From: Unio delphinus
Taxonomy: Eukaryota > Mollusca > Bivalvia > Unionida > Unionidae
NCBI GenBank assembly: GCA_029339505.1
Contig: JAQISU010000033.1
Span: 124,001 to 188,000 of the forward strand
DNA length: 64,000 bases
Direction of reading: 5' to 3'
Shown here piece after piece: positions 34,425 through 48,350 of this stretch (within the stretch, counting starts at the first letter, position 1; every line of letters starts with the position of its first letter). The notes under the pieces were generated by a model. It was not told the DNA's origin. It searched no databases and saw only the letters and a list, made by a program, of their open reading frames with translations. The translations under genes were made by a program, and so were the position numbers.

Positions 34425-34505
34425 CCTTTGATGGAACTTATACAACAATTCCGACAGGTTCAAAACTAGAAACAACAACGGCAACATCAACATCTGCTAC
34501 TACGG
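34425..34505 (+). CDS. Mucin-like exon A, copy 7
   Basis: 81-nt copy with one amino-acid change, Met to Ile (ATG to ATT) at the eighth complete codon. The frame stays open. Confidence 0.75.
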
Positions 34506-36764
34506 GTAAGAATTCATTGCCCTTCATTTCTCACAGCAAATATTTATGTTTTTCCACTCTTTAATTACTTTTATTATATGCTGTCGTTCAAAGAGGATTA
34601 TATTTGGGATATATTTCAACATTCTATGAGATTATTTTAGTTTTTAGAATCCTGTGTTTCCGTTACCAGTGAACACATACAAACAAATATGTTTGAAAGT
34701 ATCGAAACTTCTTCAACGTTCGTATGTCTTAAGGAATTGTGATTAAATGATTAAAACTAATAGTATGATTGGTGCCTGCATTTCATTACCTGACGTCCAT
34801 ACCAAACACATACCCATGCATAGTTTTCTAACCCTACAGTACAAACTGTGCATTATTAATACATTTTGATATATGCCGCCATTACATTTAAACATTATGA
34901 AAAAATTTATAAATGCGCATTTCCCATCATTCATCATATTCAATAAAAACTATTCGGATGTAAGTCATATATGTATTTTATCCGACTAAGCAATGTGTGT
35001 TAACAAGAAAAGGATTATGTCGTTTTTACATACGTGTTTGAGATTAACTGTCATTGAGATTTTAGTAAAATTAGAAGAAAACAAAATAAAATATTAAATT
35101 GGATATGTGAACATAAATTAACGAAATGACTATTTTATAACAATGCTGGATTTCTTGAATATTCCCTTACGTGAACTTTGTTAAGATGTTCATATTTTTG
35201 TACCTAATTTGCTAAGAGTCAAACTAAAACATCTCCACGCAGTGTAGAGTATGTATGCATATTTGAAAGTATGTGTAAGAACGTGTAATGTATATATACA
35301 TGTATGCATGTATGAATCTATGTGCGTTTCTATGAATGTATTATGACAAGCAAAATATATCCATCAATATCATGAGAATAAATAAGTTACCTTTTATTTT
35401 CCATGATTTATCTGGTAGCAAAGTAAATGAATATCAACATTGAAAACAACAACTTAGGAAAGTTCAGCTAATTTTGATTTTTCTAAAGTATACAACGAAA
35501 GATTAAAATGTACCTAAATGATTTTTTTCTCGCTCGTAAATAATGACAAATATAATACAACAGGTTTGCAAGAATAAGGTCCTCAATAAAATCCCATTTT
35601 AAATATGATGTGTCACCTATAAATGCCTTTAGGCTGATCAGTCAACCGATTTCAAATACAATAAGGAACGGAATGTACAATATTTATTAAAATGTCAACA
35701 TACGCTTTGCAAATCCATTGAATAATTGGTATAGTTTGTGAATCTCACAATAAACCTGCTTACTTCCAGAGGTCCAATTCTATGGTTGCATAAAATATGT
35801 TGATTGAGGTTATTACAACACAGCTTATATTCAACCTTGAAAGGAGTATGAATACTAAAGATTTCTTTATATTCGATCAAATTCGCATAATAAATCAATA
35901 AAATGTAATCTAAAGTGTACCATTTAGTCATTGACAAATGTTACCTCGATAATATCTTTTGAACAAATCTCCATTACTGAATTAATTGAAACAAATTATA
36001 TATGAATGTTCATAGCGAATGTGTGGAGTAGAAGAATTACCGTCAAAGGTTTGAGTTTTAGAACATTTATGTCACACATATATACTGTACCTGTTCATAT
36101 AATATGTTATGTCTGACCTTTGCATCGTTTACATTCACACGTTAAATAAACAAACAATACAAAACGATGCACTGATAAAGATAATCAATCTTTCGAAAAC
36201 AATTTACTTCCATAGAAGAGTAACAATTTCATTGATTGTCGTTTTAGTGTACTCTATGTTCACAACAAACTGTCATCTTCTAATTGTACGAGTATGTAAA
36301 TTCAATGTGCGCACGAAGCAGAATATGTTAAACAAACGTCTAAGCAAGATTGATAGTACCACAGCGTACATCAGGACTCACTTGGAAGGATTGAAACACT
36401 AATATGAAAAGTTTATACGTTGAATAGAAAAGTAACATTTTCCGTATGAAGAGATGAAACGCATGTGTGGACTATTTAGTCAGACATGATTGTATTGAAA
36501 CAAAGACATTGAAGATAACGATATTTTAGATTTGTTGATTTCAATTGTCATGAATGTTAATCTTTCATTAGATTATTGAAGGAGAAAGCTTTATACATTA
36601 TGCGTTATGTCCTACTGACCTTCCGAGACGTGATCATACAGTTTAGGTTCAAGCCGAACTATGCACGTGTCCTCCAAAGCTTCATCCTATATTCATAAAG
36701 TGCAAGAATTAACATGAATTTTATGTCATTTTGTGTTATTTGAATATTATTATTCTTTCCTTAG

Positions 36765-36851
36765 GAATTTCTGAAACAACATATGTAGAAAAGCCTGAAA
36801 GTACATCCGCAGCTGCAACAACAAGAACAGAATCATCATCGGCCACTACGA
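36765..36851 (+). CDS. Mucin-like exon B, copy 7
   Basis: 87-nt copy whose acceptor is CTTAG instead of CTCAG, still a valid acceptor. It shares the silent ATT codon with the copy at 24439. Confidence 0.76.
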
Positions 36852-37422
36852 GTAAGAGATGTAATTCTCAAAAATTTCCTTTTCAGTCATCCTAATATGT
36901 TACTGATACTATTATTGTAAACTATGTTGGAATTTAACACCTTGTATGTATGCTTGTCTTTTCTAATGTCTGTTAAGGCATGAGACTGTTTTTCGTATAG
37001 AATATTTTCATTACCTGAAACAAAGTGTACAAGCTGTTTTTGGCTCATTTTTAACACGTCCTTTTCTTTTGATCGCATAAATGTCTGCTGGGATTGATGG
37101 ATGATGACCCATTTATTCCTAAAACAATAGTTAGAACATAGTCATCGGGAAGTAATGCAACTGCAATAGATGGTTAGATACTCATTTGAACTCTTGCTGT
37201 CACCGATGGTAATTCCATTTAGATCAGCGATAATTTTTTTCTGCCGCAAAGTTAATTAATATATTTATTTTGATCATGATTTGTCACTTTACACAGAGCT
37301 ATCCAACAACCTCTTGAGACCAAAGGTATCAACTTTCTAATTCGTGGAAATGAACAAAATATGATAATGTCGTATTATTAGCAGTATTATTTTTATTACT
37401 ATTACTTTTATTATTATTATTA

Positions 37423-37463
<41 letters not shown>

Positions 37464-37512
37464 GAGAGAACAAAAAAATTAAATATTAACCTTCGTTTTT
37501 AATAATCATCAG

Positions 37513-37593
37513 CCTTTGATGGAACTTATTCAACAATGCTGACAGGTTCAAAACTAGAAACAACAACGGCAACATCAACATCTGCTACTACGG
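37513..37593 (+). CDS. Mucin-like exon A, copy 8
   Basis: 81-nt copy with two amino-acid changes, Thr to Ser and Pro to Leu; the most diverged exon A in the window. Splice sites and phase are kept. Confidence 0.74.
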
Positions 37594-39852
37594 GTAAGAA
37601 TTCATTGCCCTTCATTTCTCACAGTAAATATTTATGTTTTTCCACTCTTTAATTTCTTTTATTATATGCTGTCGTTCAAAGAGGATTATATTTGGGATAT
37701 ATTTCAACATTCTATGAGATTATTTTAGTTTTTAGAATCCTGTGTTTCCGTTACCAGTGAACACATACAAACAAATATGTTTGAAAGTATCGAAACTTCT
37801 TCAACGTTCGTATGTCTTAAGGAATTGTGATTAAATGATTAAAACTAATAGTATGATTGGTGCCTGCATTTCATTACCTGACGTCCATACCAAACACATA
37901 CCCATGCATAGTTTTCTAACCCTACAGTACAAACTGTGCATTATTAATACATTTTGATATATGCCGCCATTACATTTAAACATAATGAAAAAAATTATAA
38001 ATCCGCATTTCCCATCATTCATCATATTCAATAAAAACTATTCGGATGTAAGTCATATATGTATTTTATCCGACTAAGCAATTTGTGTTAACAAGAAAAG
38101 GATTATGTCGTTTTTACATACGTGTTTGAGATTAACTGTCATTGAGATTTTAGTAAAATTAAAAGAAAACAAAATAAAATATTAAATTGGATATGTGAAC
38201 ATAAATTAGCGAAATGACTATTTTATAACAATGCTGGATTTCTTGAATATTCCCATACGTGAACTTTGTTAAGATGTTCATATTTTTGTACCTAATTTGC
38301 TAAGAGTCAAACTAAAACATCTCCACGCAGTGTAGAGTATGTATGCATATTTGAAAGTATGTGTAAGAACGTGTAATGTATATATACATGTATGCATGTA
38401 TGAATCTATGTGCGTTTCTATGAATGTATTATGACAAGCAAAATATATCCATCAATATCATGAGAATAAATAAGTTACCTTTTATTTTCCATGATTTATC
38501 TGGTAGCAAAGTAAATGAATATCAACATTGAAAACAACAACTTAGGAAAGTTCAGCTAATTTTGATTTTTCTAAAGTATACAACGAAAGATTAAAATGTA
38601 CCTAAATGATTTTTTTCTCGCTCGTAAATAATGACAAATATAATACAACAGGTTTGCAAGAATAATGTCCTCAATAAAATCCCATTTTAAATATGATGTG
38701 TCACCTATAAATGCCTTTAGGCTGATCAGTCAACCGATTTCAAATACAATAAGGAACGGAATGTACAATATTTATTAAAATGTCAACATACGCTTTGCAA
38801 ATCCATTGAATAATTGGTATAGTTTGTGAATCTCACAATAAACCTGCCTTCTTCCAGAGGTCCAATTCTATGGTTGCATAAAATATGTTGATTGAGGTTA
38901 TTACAACACAGCTTATATTCAACCTTGAAAGGAGTATGAATACTAAAGATTTCTTTATATTCGATCAAATTCGCATAATAAATCAATAAAATGTAATCTA
39001 AAGTGTACCATTTAGTCATTGACAAATGTTACCTCGATAATATCTTTTGAACAAATCTCCATTACTGAATTAATTGAAACAAATTATATATGAATGTTCA
39101 TAGCGAATGTGTGGAGTAGTAGAATTACCGTCAAAGGTTTGAGTTTTAGAACATTTATGTCACACATATGTACTGTACCTGTTCATATAATATGTTAAGT
39201 CTGACCTTTGCATCGTTTACATTCACACGTTAAATAAGCGAACAATACAAAACGATGCACTGATAAAGATAATCAATCTTTCGAAAACAATTTACTTCCA
39301 TAGAAGAGTAACAATTTCATTGATTGTCGTTTTAGTGTACTCTATGTTCACAACAAACTGTCATCTTCTAATTGTACGAGTATGTAAATTCAATGTGCGC
39401 AGGAAGCAGAATAGGTTAAACAAACGTGTATGCAAGATTGATAGTACCACAGCGTACATCAGGATTCACTTGGAAGGATTGAAACACTAATATGAAAAGT
39501 TTATACGTTGAATAGAAAAGTAACATTTTCCGTATGAAGAGATGAAGCGCATGTGTGGACTATTTAGTCAGACATGATTGTATTGAAACAAGGACATTGA
39601 TGATAACGATATTTTAGATTTGTTGATTTCAATTGTCATGAATGTTAATCTTTCATTAGATTATTGAAGGAGAAAGCTTTATACATTATGCGTTATGTCC
39701 TACTGACCTTCCGAGACGTGATCATACAGTTTAGGTTCAAGCCGAACTATGCACGTGTCCTCCAAAGCTGCATCCTATATTCATAAAGTGCAAGAATTAA
39801 CATGAATTTTATGTCATTTTGTGTTATTTGAATATTATTATTCTTTCCTCAG

Positions 39853-39939
39853 GAATATCTGAAACAACATATGTAGAAAAGCCTGAAAGTACATCCGCAG
39901 CTGCAACAACAAGAACAGAATCAACATCGGCCACTACGA
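39853..39939 (+). CDS. Mucin-like exon B, copy 8
   Basis: 87-nt copy with the Ser to Thr variant; splice signals and phase intact. Confidence 0.77.
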
Positions 39940-40493
39940 GTAAGAGATGTAATTCTCAAAAATTTCCTTTTCAGTGATCCTAATATGTTACTGATACTAT
40001 TATTGTAAACTATATTGGAATTTAACACCTCGTATGTATGCTTGTCTTTTCTAATGTCTGTTAAGGCATGAGACTGTTTTTCGTATAGAATATTTTCATT
40101 ACCTGAAACAAAGTGTACAAGCTGTTTTTGGCTCATTTTTAACACGTCCTTTTCTTTTGATCGCATAAATGTCTGCAGGGATTGATGAATGATGACCCAT
40201 TTATTCCTAAAACTATAGTTAGAACATAGTCATCGGGAAGTAATGCAACTGCAATAGATGGTTAGATACTCATTTGAACTCTTGCTGTCACCGATGGTAA
40301 TTCCATTTAGATTAGCGATAATTTATTTCTGCCGCAAAATTAATTAATATATTTATTTTGATCATGATTTGTCATTTTACACAGAGCTATCCAACAACCT
40401 CTTGAGACCAAAGGTATCAACTTTCTAATTCGTGGAAATGAACAAAATATGATAATGTCGTATTATTAGCATTATTATTTTTATTACTGTTAC

Positions 40494-40551
<58 letters not shown>

Positions 40552-40600
40552 GAGGGAACAAAAAAATTAAATATTAACCTTCGTTTTTAATAATCATCAG

Positions 40601-40681
40601 CCTTTGATGGAACTTATACAACAATGCCGACAGGTTCAAAACTAGAAACAACAACGGCAACATCAACATCTGCTACTACAG
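40601..40681 (+). CDS. Mucin-like exon A, copy 9
   Basis: 81-nt copy with one silent change in the last full codon (ACG to ACA), three bases before the donor. The GGTAAG donor is kept. Confidence 0.75.
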
Positions 40682-42940
40682 GTAAGAATTCATTGCCCTT
40701 CATTTCTCACAGTAAATATTTATGTTTTTCCACTCTTTAATTACTTTTATTATATGCTGTCGTTCAAAGAGGATTATATTTGGGATATATTTCAACATTT
40801 TATGAGATTATTTTAGTTTTTAGAATCCTGTGTTTCCGTTACCAGTGAACACATACAAACAAATATGTTTGAAAGTATCGAAACTTCTTCAACGTTCGTA
40901 TGTCTTAAGGAATTGTGATTAAATGATTAAAACTAATAGTATGATTGGTGCCTGCATTTCATTAGCTGACGTCCATACCAAACACATACCCATGCATAGT
41001 TTTCTAACCCTACAGTACAAACTGTGCATTATTAATACATTTTGATATATGCCGCCATTACATTTAAACATTATGAAAAATTTTATAAATGCGCATTTCC
41101 CATCATTCATCATATTCAATAAAAACTATTCGGATGTAAGTCATATATGTATTTTATCCGACTAAGCAATTTGTGTTAACAAGAAAAGGATTATGTCGCT
41201 TTTACATACGTGTTTGAGATTAACTGTCATTGAGATTTTAGTAAAATTAGAAGAAAACAAAATAAAATATTAAATTGGATATGTGAACATAAATTAACGA
41301 AATGACTATTTTATAACAATGCTGGATTTCTTGAATATTCCCTTACGTGAACTTTGTTACGATGTTCATATTTTTGTACCTAATTTGCTAAGAGTCAAAC
41401 TAAAACATCTCCACGCAGTGTAGAGTATGTATGCATATTTGAAAGTATGTGTAAAAACGTGTAATGTATATATACATGTATGCATGTATGAATCTATGTG
41501 CGTTTCTATGAATGTATTATGACAAGCAAAATATATCCATCAATATCATGAGAATTAATAAGTTACCTTTTATTTTCCATGATTTATCTGGTAGCAAAGT
41601 AAATGAATATCAACATTGAAAACAACAACTTAGGAAAGTTCAGCTAATTTTGATTTTTCTAAAGTATACAACGAAAGATTAAAATGTACCTATATGATTT
41701 TTTTCTCGCTCGTAAATAATGACAAATATAATACAACAGGTTTGCAAGAATAATGTCCTCAATAAAATCCCATTTTAAATATGATGTGTCACCTATAAAT
41801 GCCTTTAGGCTGATCAGTCAACCGATTTCAAATACAATAAGGAACGGAATGTACAATATTTATTAAAATGTCAACATACGCTTTGCAAATCCATTGAATA
41901 ATTGGTATAGTTTGTGAATCTCACAATAAACCTGCTTACTTCCAGAGGTCCAATTCTATGGTTGCATAAAATATGTTGATTGAGGTTATTGCAACACAGC
42001 TTATATTCAACCTTGAAAGGAGTATGAATACTAAAGATTTCTTTATATTCGATCAAATTCGCATAATAAATCAATAAAATGTAATCTAAAGTGTACCATT
42101 TAGTCATTGACAAATGTTACCTCGATAATATCTTTTGAACAAATCTCCATTACTGAATTAATTGAAACTAATTATTTATGAATGTTCATAGCGAATGTGT
42201 GGAGTAGAAGAATTACCGTCAAAGGTTTGAGTTTTAGAACATTTATGTCACACATATATACTGTACCTGTTCATATAATATGTTATGTCTGACCTTTGCA
42301 TCGTTTACATTCACACGTTAAATAAACAAACAATACAAAACGATGCACTGATAAAGATAATCAATCTTTCGAAAACAATTTACTTCCATAGAAGAGTAAC
42401 AATTTCATTGATTGTCGTTTTAGTGTACTCTATGTTCACAACAAACTGTCATCTTCTAATTGTACGAGTATGTAAATTCAATGTGCGCAGGAAGCAGAAT
42501 AGGTTAAACAAACGTGTAAGCAAGATTGATAGTACCACAGCGTACATCAGGATTCACTTGGAAGGATTGAAACACTAATATGAAAAGTTTATACGTTGAA
42601 TAGAAAAGTAACATTTTCCGTATGAAGAGATGAAGCGCATGTGTGGACTATTTAGTCAGACATGATTGTATTGAAACAAAGACATTGAAGATAACGATAT
42701 TTTAGATTTGTTGATTTCAATTGTCATGAATGTTAATCTTTCATTAGATTATTGAAGGAGAAAGCTTTATACATTATGCGTTATGTCCTACTGTCCTTCC
42801 GAGACGTGATCATACAGTTTAGGTTCAAGCCGAACTATGCACGTGTCCTCCAAAGCTGCATCCTATATTCATAAAGTGCAAGAATTAACATGAATTTTAT
42901 GTCATTTTGTGTTATTTGAATATTATTATTCTTTCCTCAG

Positions 42941-43027
42941 GAATATCTGAAACAACATATGTAGAAAAGCCTGAAAGTACATCCGCAGTTGCAACAACAA
43001 GAACAGAATCATCATCGGCCACTACGA
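42941..43027 (+). CDS. Mucin-like exon B, copy 9
   Basis: 87-nt copy with Ala to Val (GCT to GTT) in the Ala run. Frame and splice signals are intact. Confidence 0.77.
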
Positions 43028-43581
43028 GTAAGAGATGTAATTCTCAAATATTTCCTTTTCAGTGATCCTAATATGTTACTGATACTATTATTGTAAACTA
43101 TGTTGGAATTTAACACCTTTATTGTATGTATGTCTTTTCTAATGTCCCTTAAGGCATGAGACTGTTTTTCGTATAGAATATTTTCATTACCTGAAACAAA
43201 GTGTACAAGCTGTTTTTGGCTCATTTTTAACACGTCCTTTTCTTTTGATCGCATAAATGTCTGCAGGGATTGATGGATGATGACCCATTTATTCCTAAAA
43301 CAATAGTTAGAACATAGTCATCGGGAAGTAATGCAACTGCAACAGATGGTTAGATACTCATTTGAACTCTTGCTGTCACCGATGGTAATTCCATTTAGAT
43401 TAGCGATAATTTATTTCTGTCGCAAAATTAATTAATATATTTATTTTGATCATGATTTGTCACTTTACACAGAGCTATCCAACAACCTCTTGAGACCAAA
43501 GGTATCAACTTTATAATTCGTGGAAATGAACAAAATATGATAATGTCGTATTATTAGCATTATTATTTTTATTACTATTAC

Positions 43582-43651
<70 letters not shown>

Positions 43652-43700
43652 GAGAGAACAAAATAATTAAATATTAACCTTCGTTTTTAATAATCATCAG

Positions 43701-43781
43701 CCTTTGATGGAACTTATACAACAATGCCGACAGGTTCAAAACTAGAAACAACAACGGCAACATCAACATCTGCTACTACGG
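43701..43781 (+). CDS. Mucin-like exon A, copy 10
   Basis: Reference-like 81-nt copy. The intron downstream is interrupted by element 2 at 44882, so the next exon B lies about 17.6 kb away at 61420. Confidence 0.75.
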
Positions 43782-44876
43782 GTAAGAATTCATTGCCCTT
43801 CATTTCTCACAGTAAATATTTATGTTTTTCCACTCTTTAATTACTTTTATTATATGCTGTCGTTCAAAGAGGATTATATTTGGGATATATTTCAACATTC
43901 TATGAGATTATTTTAGTTTTTAGAATCCTGTGTTTCCGTTACCAGTGAACACATACAAACAAATATGTTTGAAAGTATCGAAACTTCTTCAACGTTCGTA
44001 TGTCTTAAGGAATTGTGATTAAATGATTAAAACTAATAGTATGATTGGTGCCTGCATTTCATTAGCTGACGTCCATACCAAACACATACCCATGCATAGT
44101 TTTCTAACCCTACAGTACAAACTGTGCATTATTAATACATTTTGATATATGCCGCCATTACATTTAAACATAATGAAAAAAATTATAAATGCGCATTTCC
44201 CATCATTCATCATATTCAATAAAAACTATTCGGATGTAAGTCATATATGTATTTTATCCGACTAAGCAATTTGTGTTAACAAGAAAAGGATTATGTCGTT
44301 TTTACATACGTGTTTGAGATTAACTGTCATTGAGATTTTAGTAAAATTAGAAGAAAACAAAATAAAATATTAAATTGGATATGTGAACATAAATTAACGA
44401 AATGACTATTTTATAACAATGCTGGATTTCTTGAATATTCCCTTACGTGAACTTTGTTAAGATGTTCATATTTTTGTACCTAATTTGCTAAGAATCAAAC
44501 TAAAACATCTCCACGCAGTGTAGAGTATGTATGCATATTTGAAAGTATGTGTAAGAACGTGTAATGTATATATACATGTATGCATGTATGAATCTATGTG
44601 CGTTTCTATGAATGTATTATGACAAGCAAAATATATCCATCAATATCATGAGAATAAATAAGTTACCTTTTATTTTCCATGATTTATCTGGTAGCAAAGT
44701 AAATGAATATCAACATTGAAAACAACAACTTAGGAAAGTTCAGCTAATTTTGATTTTTCTAAAGTATACAACGAAAGATTGAAATGTACCTAAATGATTT
44801 TTTTCTCGCTCGTAAATAATGACAAATATAATACAACAGGTTTGCAAGAATAATGTCCTCAATAAAATCCCATTTT

Positions 44877-44881
44877 AAATA
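44877..44881. repeat. Target-site duplication, left of element 2
   Basis: AAATA, repeated at 60256-60260; uninterrupted units have a single copy in TTTTAAATATGATG. If the last T of the right TIR is counted as target, the duplication is the 6-bp TAAATA, the usual Polinton length. Confidence 0.9.
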
Positions 44882-45132
44882 AGCAGCAGAGAGGGTGAAC
44901 AGACCACGATTTCAAGCAAAAATAAGGCTTCCAGATCACGTTTTTGAACAAAATATGGCCTAAAGATAACGTTTTCGAACAAAATATCAGGTTTCCAACA
45001 AATCTCATTTAACCAAAAAAAAAGTCTCCATTTTTGCAAAAACGGAGATTTTACGATTTTTTAATCAATTTTGCTCGCAACGATGTGGTCATCCACCCTC
45101 TCTGCTGCTAAAGTTTTCAGTTCTGGGTTAAC
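44882..45132. repeat. Left terminal inverted repeat of element 2
   Basis: About 250 bp, starting AGCAGCAGAGAGGGTG, with an inner inverted copy of the end motif at 45094-45109 and the same central near-palindrome as element 1. The inner boundary lies in TTTTCAGTTCTGGGTTAA, matched at 60006-60023. Beyond it the left side carries the ATPase-tail-like sequence also seen at the left end of element 1. Confidence 0.92.
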
Positions 45133-45174
45133 AAAAAATAAGAAATGATTTTAACCGAATATTTGATCAAGTCC

Positions 45175-46540
45175 TTAGGACTTTACAAACAGACTAATCG
45201 CTAACACCTCTTCTTGTAAATCAATCAGATTATTTGACTGGTCGGTGAGTTTGAAATTAATTCTCGTTAACGAATTATTATGGCATCGCATGTAGACAGG
45301 ATTAATTGGGTTTTCAATTATTAAAAATCCTGGAGGAGCTGTTGGTGCAAACGAATAAAGAATATATCCTTGCTGAGCTTGATTTGATCGTTCGAGATTA
45401 ATCTGATAGCTTCCTTCGATAACATCACATACTAAATTGAGCGCAATCACTGAGGATATATTCACGTTGAACGGAGCGATATGCCTGCCGCCACCGTCTG
45501 GGTCATTATTGTGTTTGAGGATTTTTATTTCCGATGATGTTGTTTTTCTCCATGTATCATGAATTATTTTAAAACCAACATCGATGGCATCACTGAGAAG
45601 TTTTTTTAGTTCTGGTACGTTATATCCTGGTAGTTTAAATGTTGGAATATCCTTGACGGGGATTTTATATTCATCTGCAAATAAATCCTTTGTTTCAGGG
45701 CTATTGTCACCTAATATCTCTTGAATAATTTGTGAATTAAATGTTTCCATATCATTGATGATTTTGTTGCATGTTTCTACGACGCTGATAAATTCATCTC
45801 GGGTGAGAGAGCCGGATTTAAGAGATATTAACAACAACGAAATATCGTTATTGAACGCTGTGAAATTTTCAGTGATTTTATCCTGTCGAATTAAGTATAA
45901 ATCTTTCTTAACGATGGGATTTTTCAATACATTAAAAACATTAAATTTATTGTAATAGCTATAGCTTTTTATTGGATTATCGGGTTTTATTCTGTCGGTG
46001 ATATAATCAGTTTTTTTGTGGTTCGGGTAAATTAACGGTTTCCTCCAGAGTTTTACTCTGGGGTGGTAATTCAGGCCATCCTAGTACGGTTCTAATAGAA
46101 CTTTGATAGATATCTACGACGTATCCTTCTGTGCTTATCTCAATTGCGGATGATAGCGTCGGCTCATGAACTGTTATAGCGATTTTTGATTCTTTTCCAG
46201 TAATCGATTTTATTCTACGCGCGAATTCATTATTGATTTGTTCGATTTGGTATGATCCGGTTGGTATGGAAACAACGTTCCAGTCTGGGGTTCCGTCGGG
46301 TTTATTCTTATTTGCAAACACTAAAGAATTATTGGGTTGTTGACCACCAAATGATTTTGATCTGATATTAGGCCAACTGTGATACACTCGTAGTTTTGCT
46401 AGCGCTATCTCCTTCACTGGGACCGGAGAGGGGAAATTCACACTGAATTCTGGATTCGTTGATGTTATTGATATCATGCTTGTTTGTACTGGGTTCGTGT
46501 TCTCCACTATTCGTTGAAGTAATTCCTGCGGTGTTGTCAT
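45175..46540 (-). pseudogene. Jelly-roll/penton-like minor virion protein (frameshifted)
   Basis: N-terminal part 46007-46540 (177 residues to the stop) and C-terminal part 45175-45927 (250 residues) are in different frames; the shift lies between about 45930 and 46010. The N-terminus starts at ATG 46538-46540 and shares the WPNI and SIPTGSYQIEQI motifs with element 1; the last 100 residues (GYILYSFAPTAPPGFLIIE) are also nearly identical. The intervening region, about 150 residues, is hardly alignable with element 1 apart from a short LPGYN/FPKYN-like segment. Confidence 0.6.
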
Positions 46541-46832
46541 TGTTATTATACTCAGGATTTATTTCTAATTTTGGTATCGAGGAATCATAAATACTGACCA
46601 TCACTGAGAACTCACAATCTGGTAATGTTGATATTATTGAGATCATTTTGTTTTTTGGGTTCGTGTTTTCTGATTCCATCGGTGTTGTCATTGTTATTAT
46701 ACTCATGTTGTCGCTCTAATTTCGATATCGCGGAATCAAAAATACTGACCATCGCTGAGAATTCACTATCTGATATAATCGTATTATCGAGTGACGATGA
46801 TATCATCAGGGATAATTGCGAGTATGCGGTTG
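46531..46832 (-). repeat. 151-bp tandem duplication at a gene junction, element 2
   Basis: Direct copies start at GTGTTGTCAT 46531 and 46682, the same 151-bp period as in element 1. The duplication therefore predates the split of the two elements. It again spans the membrane-protein tail and the penton-like head. Confidence 0.82.
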
Positions 46833-47157
46833 ATGCAATATGAAATTGAAGTAAGTAATTCTGCAGTTTACTCTGGCTGCATGATGATATCTTTTTTGCT
46901 ATCCCAGTTGATATACCCCCGATTGTAGCCACCGCAGAAATGCAAATTGGAACTACGACCGGGGCAATCATTGTAACCGATGCAAGTATTATTCCGGCGC
47001 CAGCGAGAACGCTTGACAAAGAGTATATAATAACATCAATTGCGGTGATTCTTCGTCGGTATTTTTTTATTTTTATTTGATACTCCTCAGTGAGGGTTTT
47101 GAGTCTATTTTGAAATTCTCTGACCTGATCATAGCGACATTGAGTTGATGAAATCAT
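46612..47157 (-). CDS. Small Polinton membrane protein, element 2 copy
   Basis: 181 residues, the same length as the element 1 copy and differing at about ten positions (for example residues 42-44 VII for ITM). The charged N-terminal helix, the hydrophobic hairpin at 43-88 and the IISDSEF segment are all kept. Its open frame in both elements, amid many broken neighbours, supports it as a real gene. Confidence 0.7.
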   Translation of the reverse strand: MISSTQCRYDQVREFQNRLKTLTEEYQIKIKKYRRRITAIDVIIYSLSSVLAGAGIILASVTMIAPVVVPICISAVATIGGISTGIAKKISSCSQSKLQNYLLQFHIASTAYSQLSLMISSSLDNTIISDSEFSAMVSIFDSAISKLERQHEYNNNDNTDGIRKHEPKKQNDLNNINITRL

Positions 47158-47203
47158 TGTTATTTTAAAAACACTAGCGTTTTCAATTACGATTTCAATT
47201 TAG

Positions 47204-48326
47204 TTATTTGCTCAGATCTACTACGAATTCCAGATACCATGTTACTAATGCCCTATCCAAACTTTTATCATCGGCTTTTATCGTTAACCGTTCAGTTTTA
47301 TCCTTGTCGATGATCGTTGAAATCGTATTGTTGACCCCGGATGAACTCGACGATGATATATTAAATTGAATTGGTGCTACTAGCGTTAATCGATAAATAC
47401 CCTTGATAGTAGCTGTGATGGGTAAAATAGCATGTGGCGATATCCACTCAAATGTTCCAGATTGAAGTGTGTATAAGTTATTGCTGAAGCTATGATGAGG
47501 AATTTTTATTTTTTCAAGTCGCGGGAGATTGTTGTTGATCATAGCGATATATTCAGTGATGTTATCTATAGTTATTTTAACATCTTCAGGTCTAGTATTT
47601 CGTTTACCAAAAAATTTATCAACGATGTCAGTGTTTCTGAGGGTGATCAATCGTACTGTGTTAAAAAAAACTTGTATGAACATCATAATCAGATCGTAGC
47701 TTTGCTAAATCATCGATTGCGGTTTTTATCGTTCCAATATTCGGTGCGGACACTGGTGGATCACCAAGAAATTCTTGTAGCGGTTGATTGAATTTAGCAA
47801 TGGCTTCACCGGTTCTGCTTATTCCTCTTCGTAGTGCGTTAAAAGCAGTTATATGAGCATCATAATCAGCTCGTAGCTTTGCTAAATTGTTGATTGCGGT
47901 TTTTATCGTTTCAATATTCGGTGCGGACACTGGTGGATCACCAAGAAATTCTTGTAGCGGTTGATTGAATTTAACGAATTCATCGTTGAGTGATTTTAAT
48001 GAGTTTGTTGTGTTATCTACTGTTGTTAGTTTCTCTGTGACCGTCTAAACAAGTATGCCTGGTTTGAGTTTACCATCTTGAAACAGTGCAATAGCGTCAT
48101 CGGCGGCGTCATGTCTTCGTGTTAAAATGTCATTCAATGACACATCACTGGATTTCAATTTACCCTGTTTGTCTTGAAATACAACTATTTCATCAGGATC
48201 AACATTTGTTAAGTTCAACGTCTCAGCTATTTCATCTTTGATTAGTTTTTTTACATCCTTGACAGAATCAGGTGGTGCAGTGCCATCGGGTTTGGGTTTC
48301 AAAGATCTCCCCCAAATACCAATCAT
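47204..48326 (-). pseudogene. Fibre-like virion protein, diverged and broken
   Basis: The first 93 residues (48045-48326) closely match element 1. The frame is then stopped by TAG at 48045-48047 but continues open in the same frame to 47661 through a shaft of a quite different repeat: two copies of a 59-residue unit (PPVSAPNI, TIKTAI, LAKLR), a 177-bp DNA duplication at about 47741 and 47918. A second break occurs in an A8 run at 47663-47670 (given on the + strand). The last 160 residues (47204-47686) resemble the element 1 head only in outline (KIPHHSF, GTFEWIS, GIYRLTLV). Confidence 0.6.
47694..48000 (-). repeat. 177-bp tandem duplication in fibre shaft
   Basis: TCGGTGCGGACACTGG at 47741 and 47918 marks two direct copies with a period of 177 bp, equal to 59 codons, so the frame is preserved. 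It is absent from element 1, whose shaft uses a different motif. Confidence 0.8.
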
Positions 48327-48350
48327 GTTATTGTAAAACTCTTTCTCTCT

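Larger units (their letters stand above)
17880..44881 (+). repeat. Host 3.08-kb tandem array, central segment
   Basis: About 27 kb of head-to-tail units. The same landmark recurs at 20689, 23783, 26863, 29936, 33022, 36109, about 39198 and 42285, giving spacings of 3073-3094 bp. Most length variation comes from the TTA microsatellite and single-base indels. Order in each unit is exon B, segment C, candidate micro-exon D, TTA tract, exon A, then about 2.26 kb of AT-rich intron in which I see no further gene. High similarity among units implies recent amplification or homogenisation by unequal exchange. Confidence 0.97.

Noticed and set aside
18000..44000. Regular spacing considered as satellite DNA or a CRISPR-like array
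   Set aside because: The unit is 3.08 kb with exon structure and no short repeat-spacer pattern.
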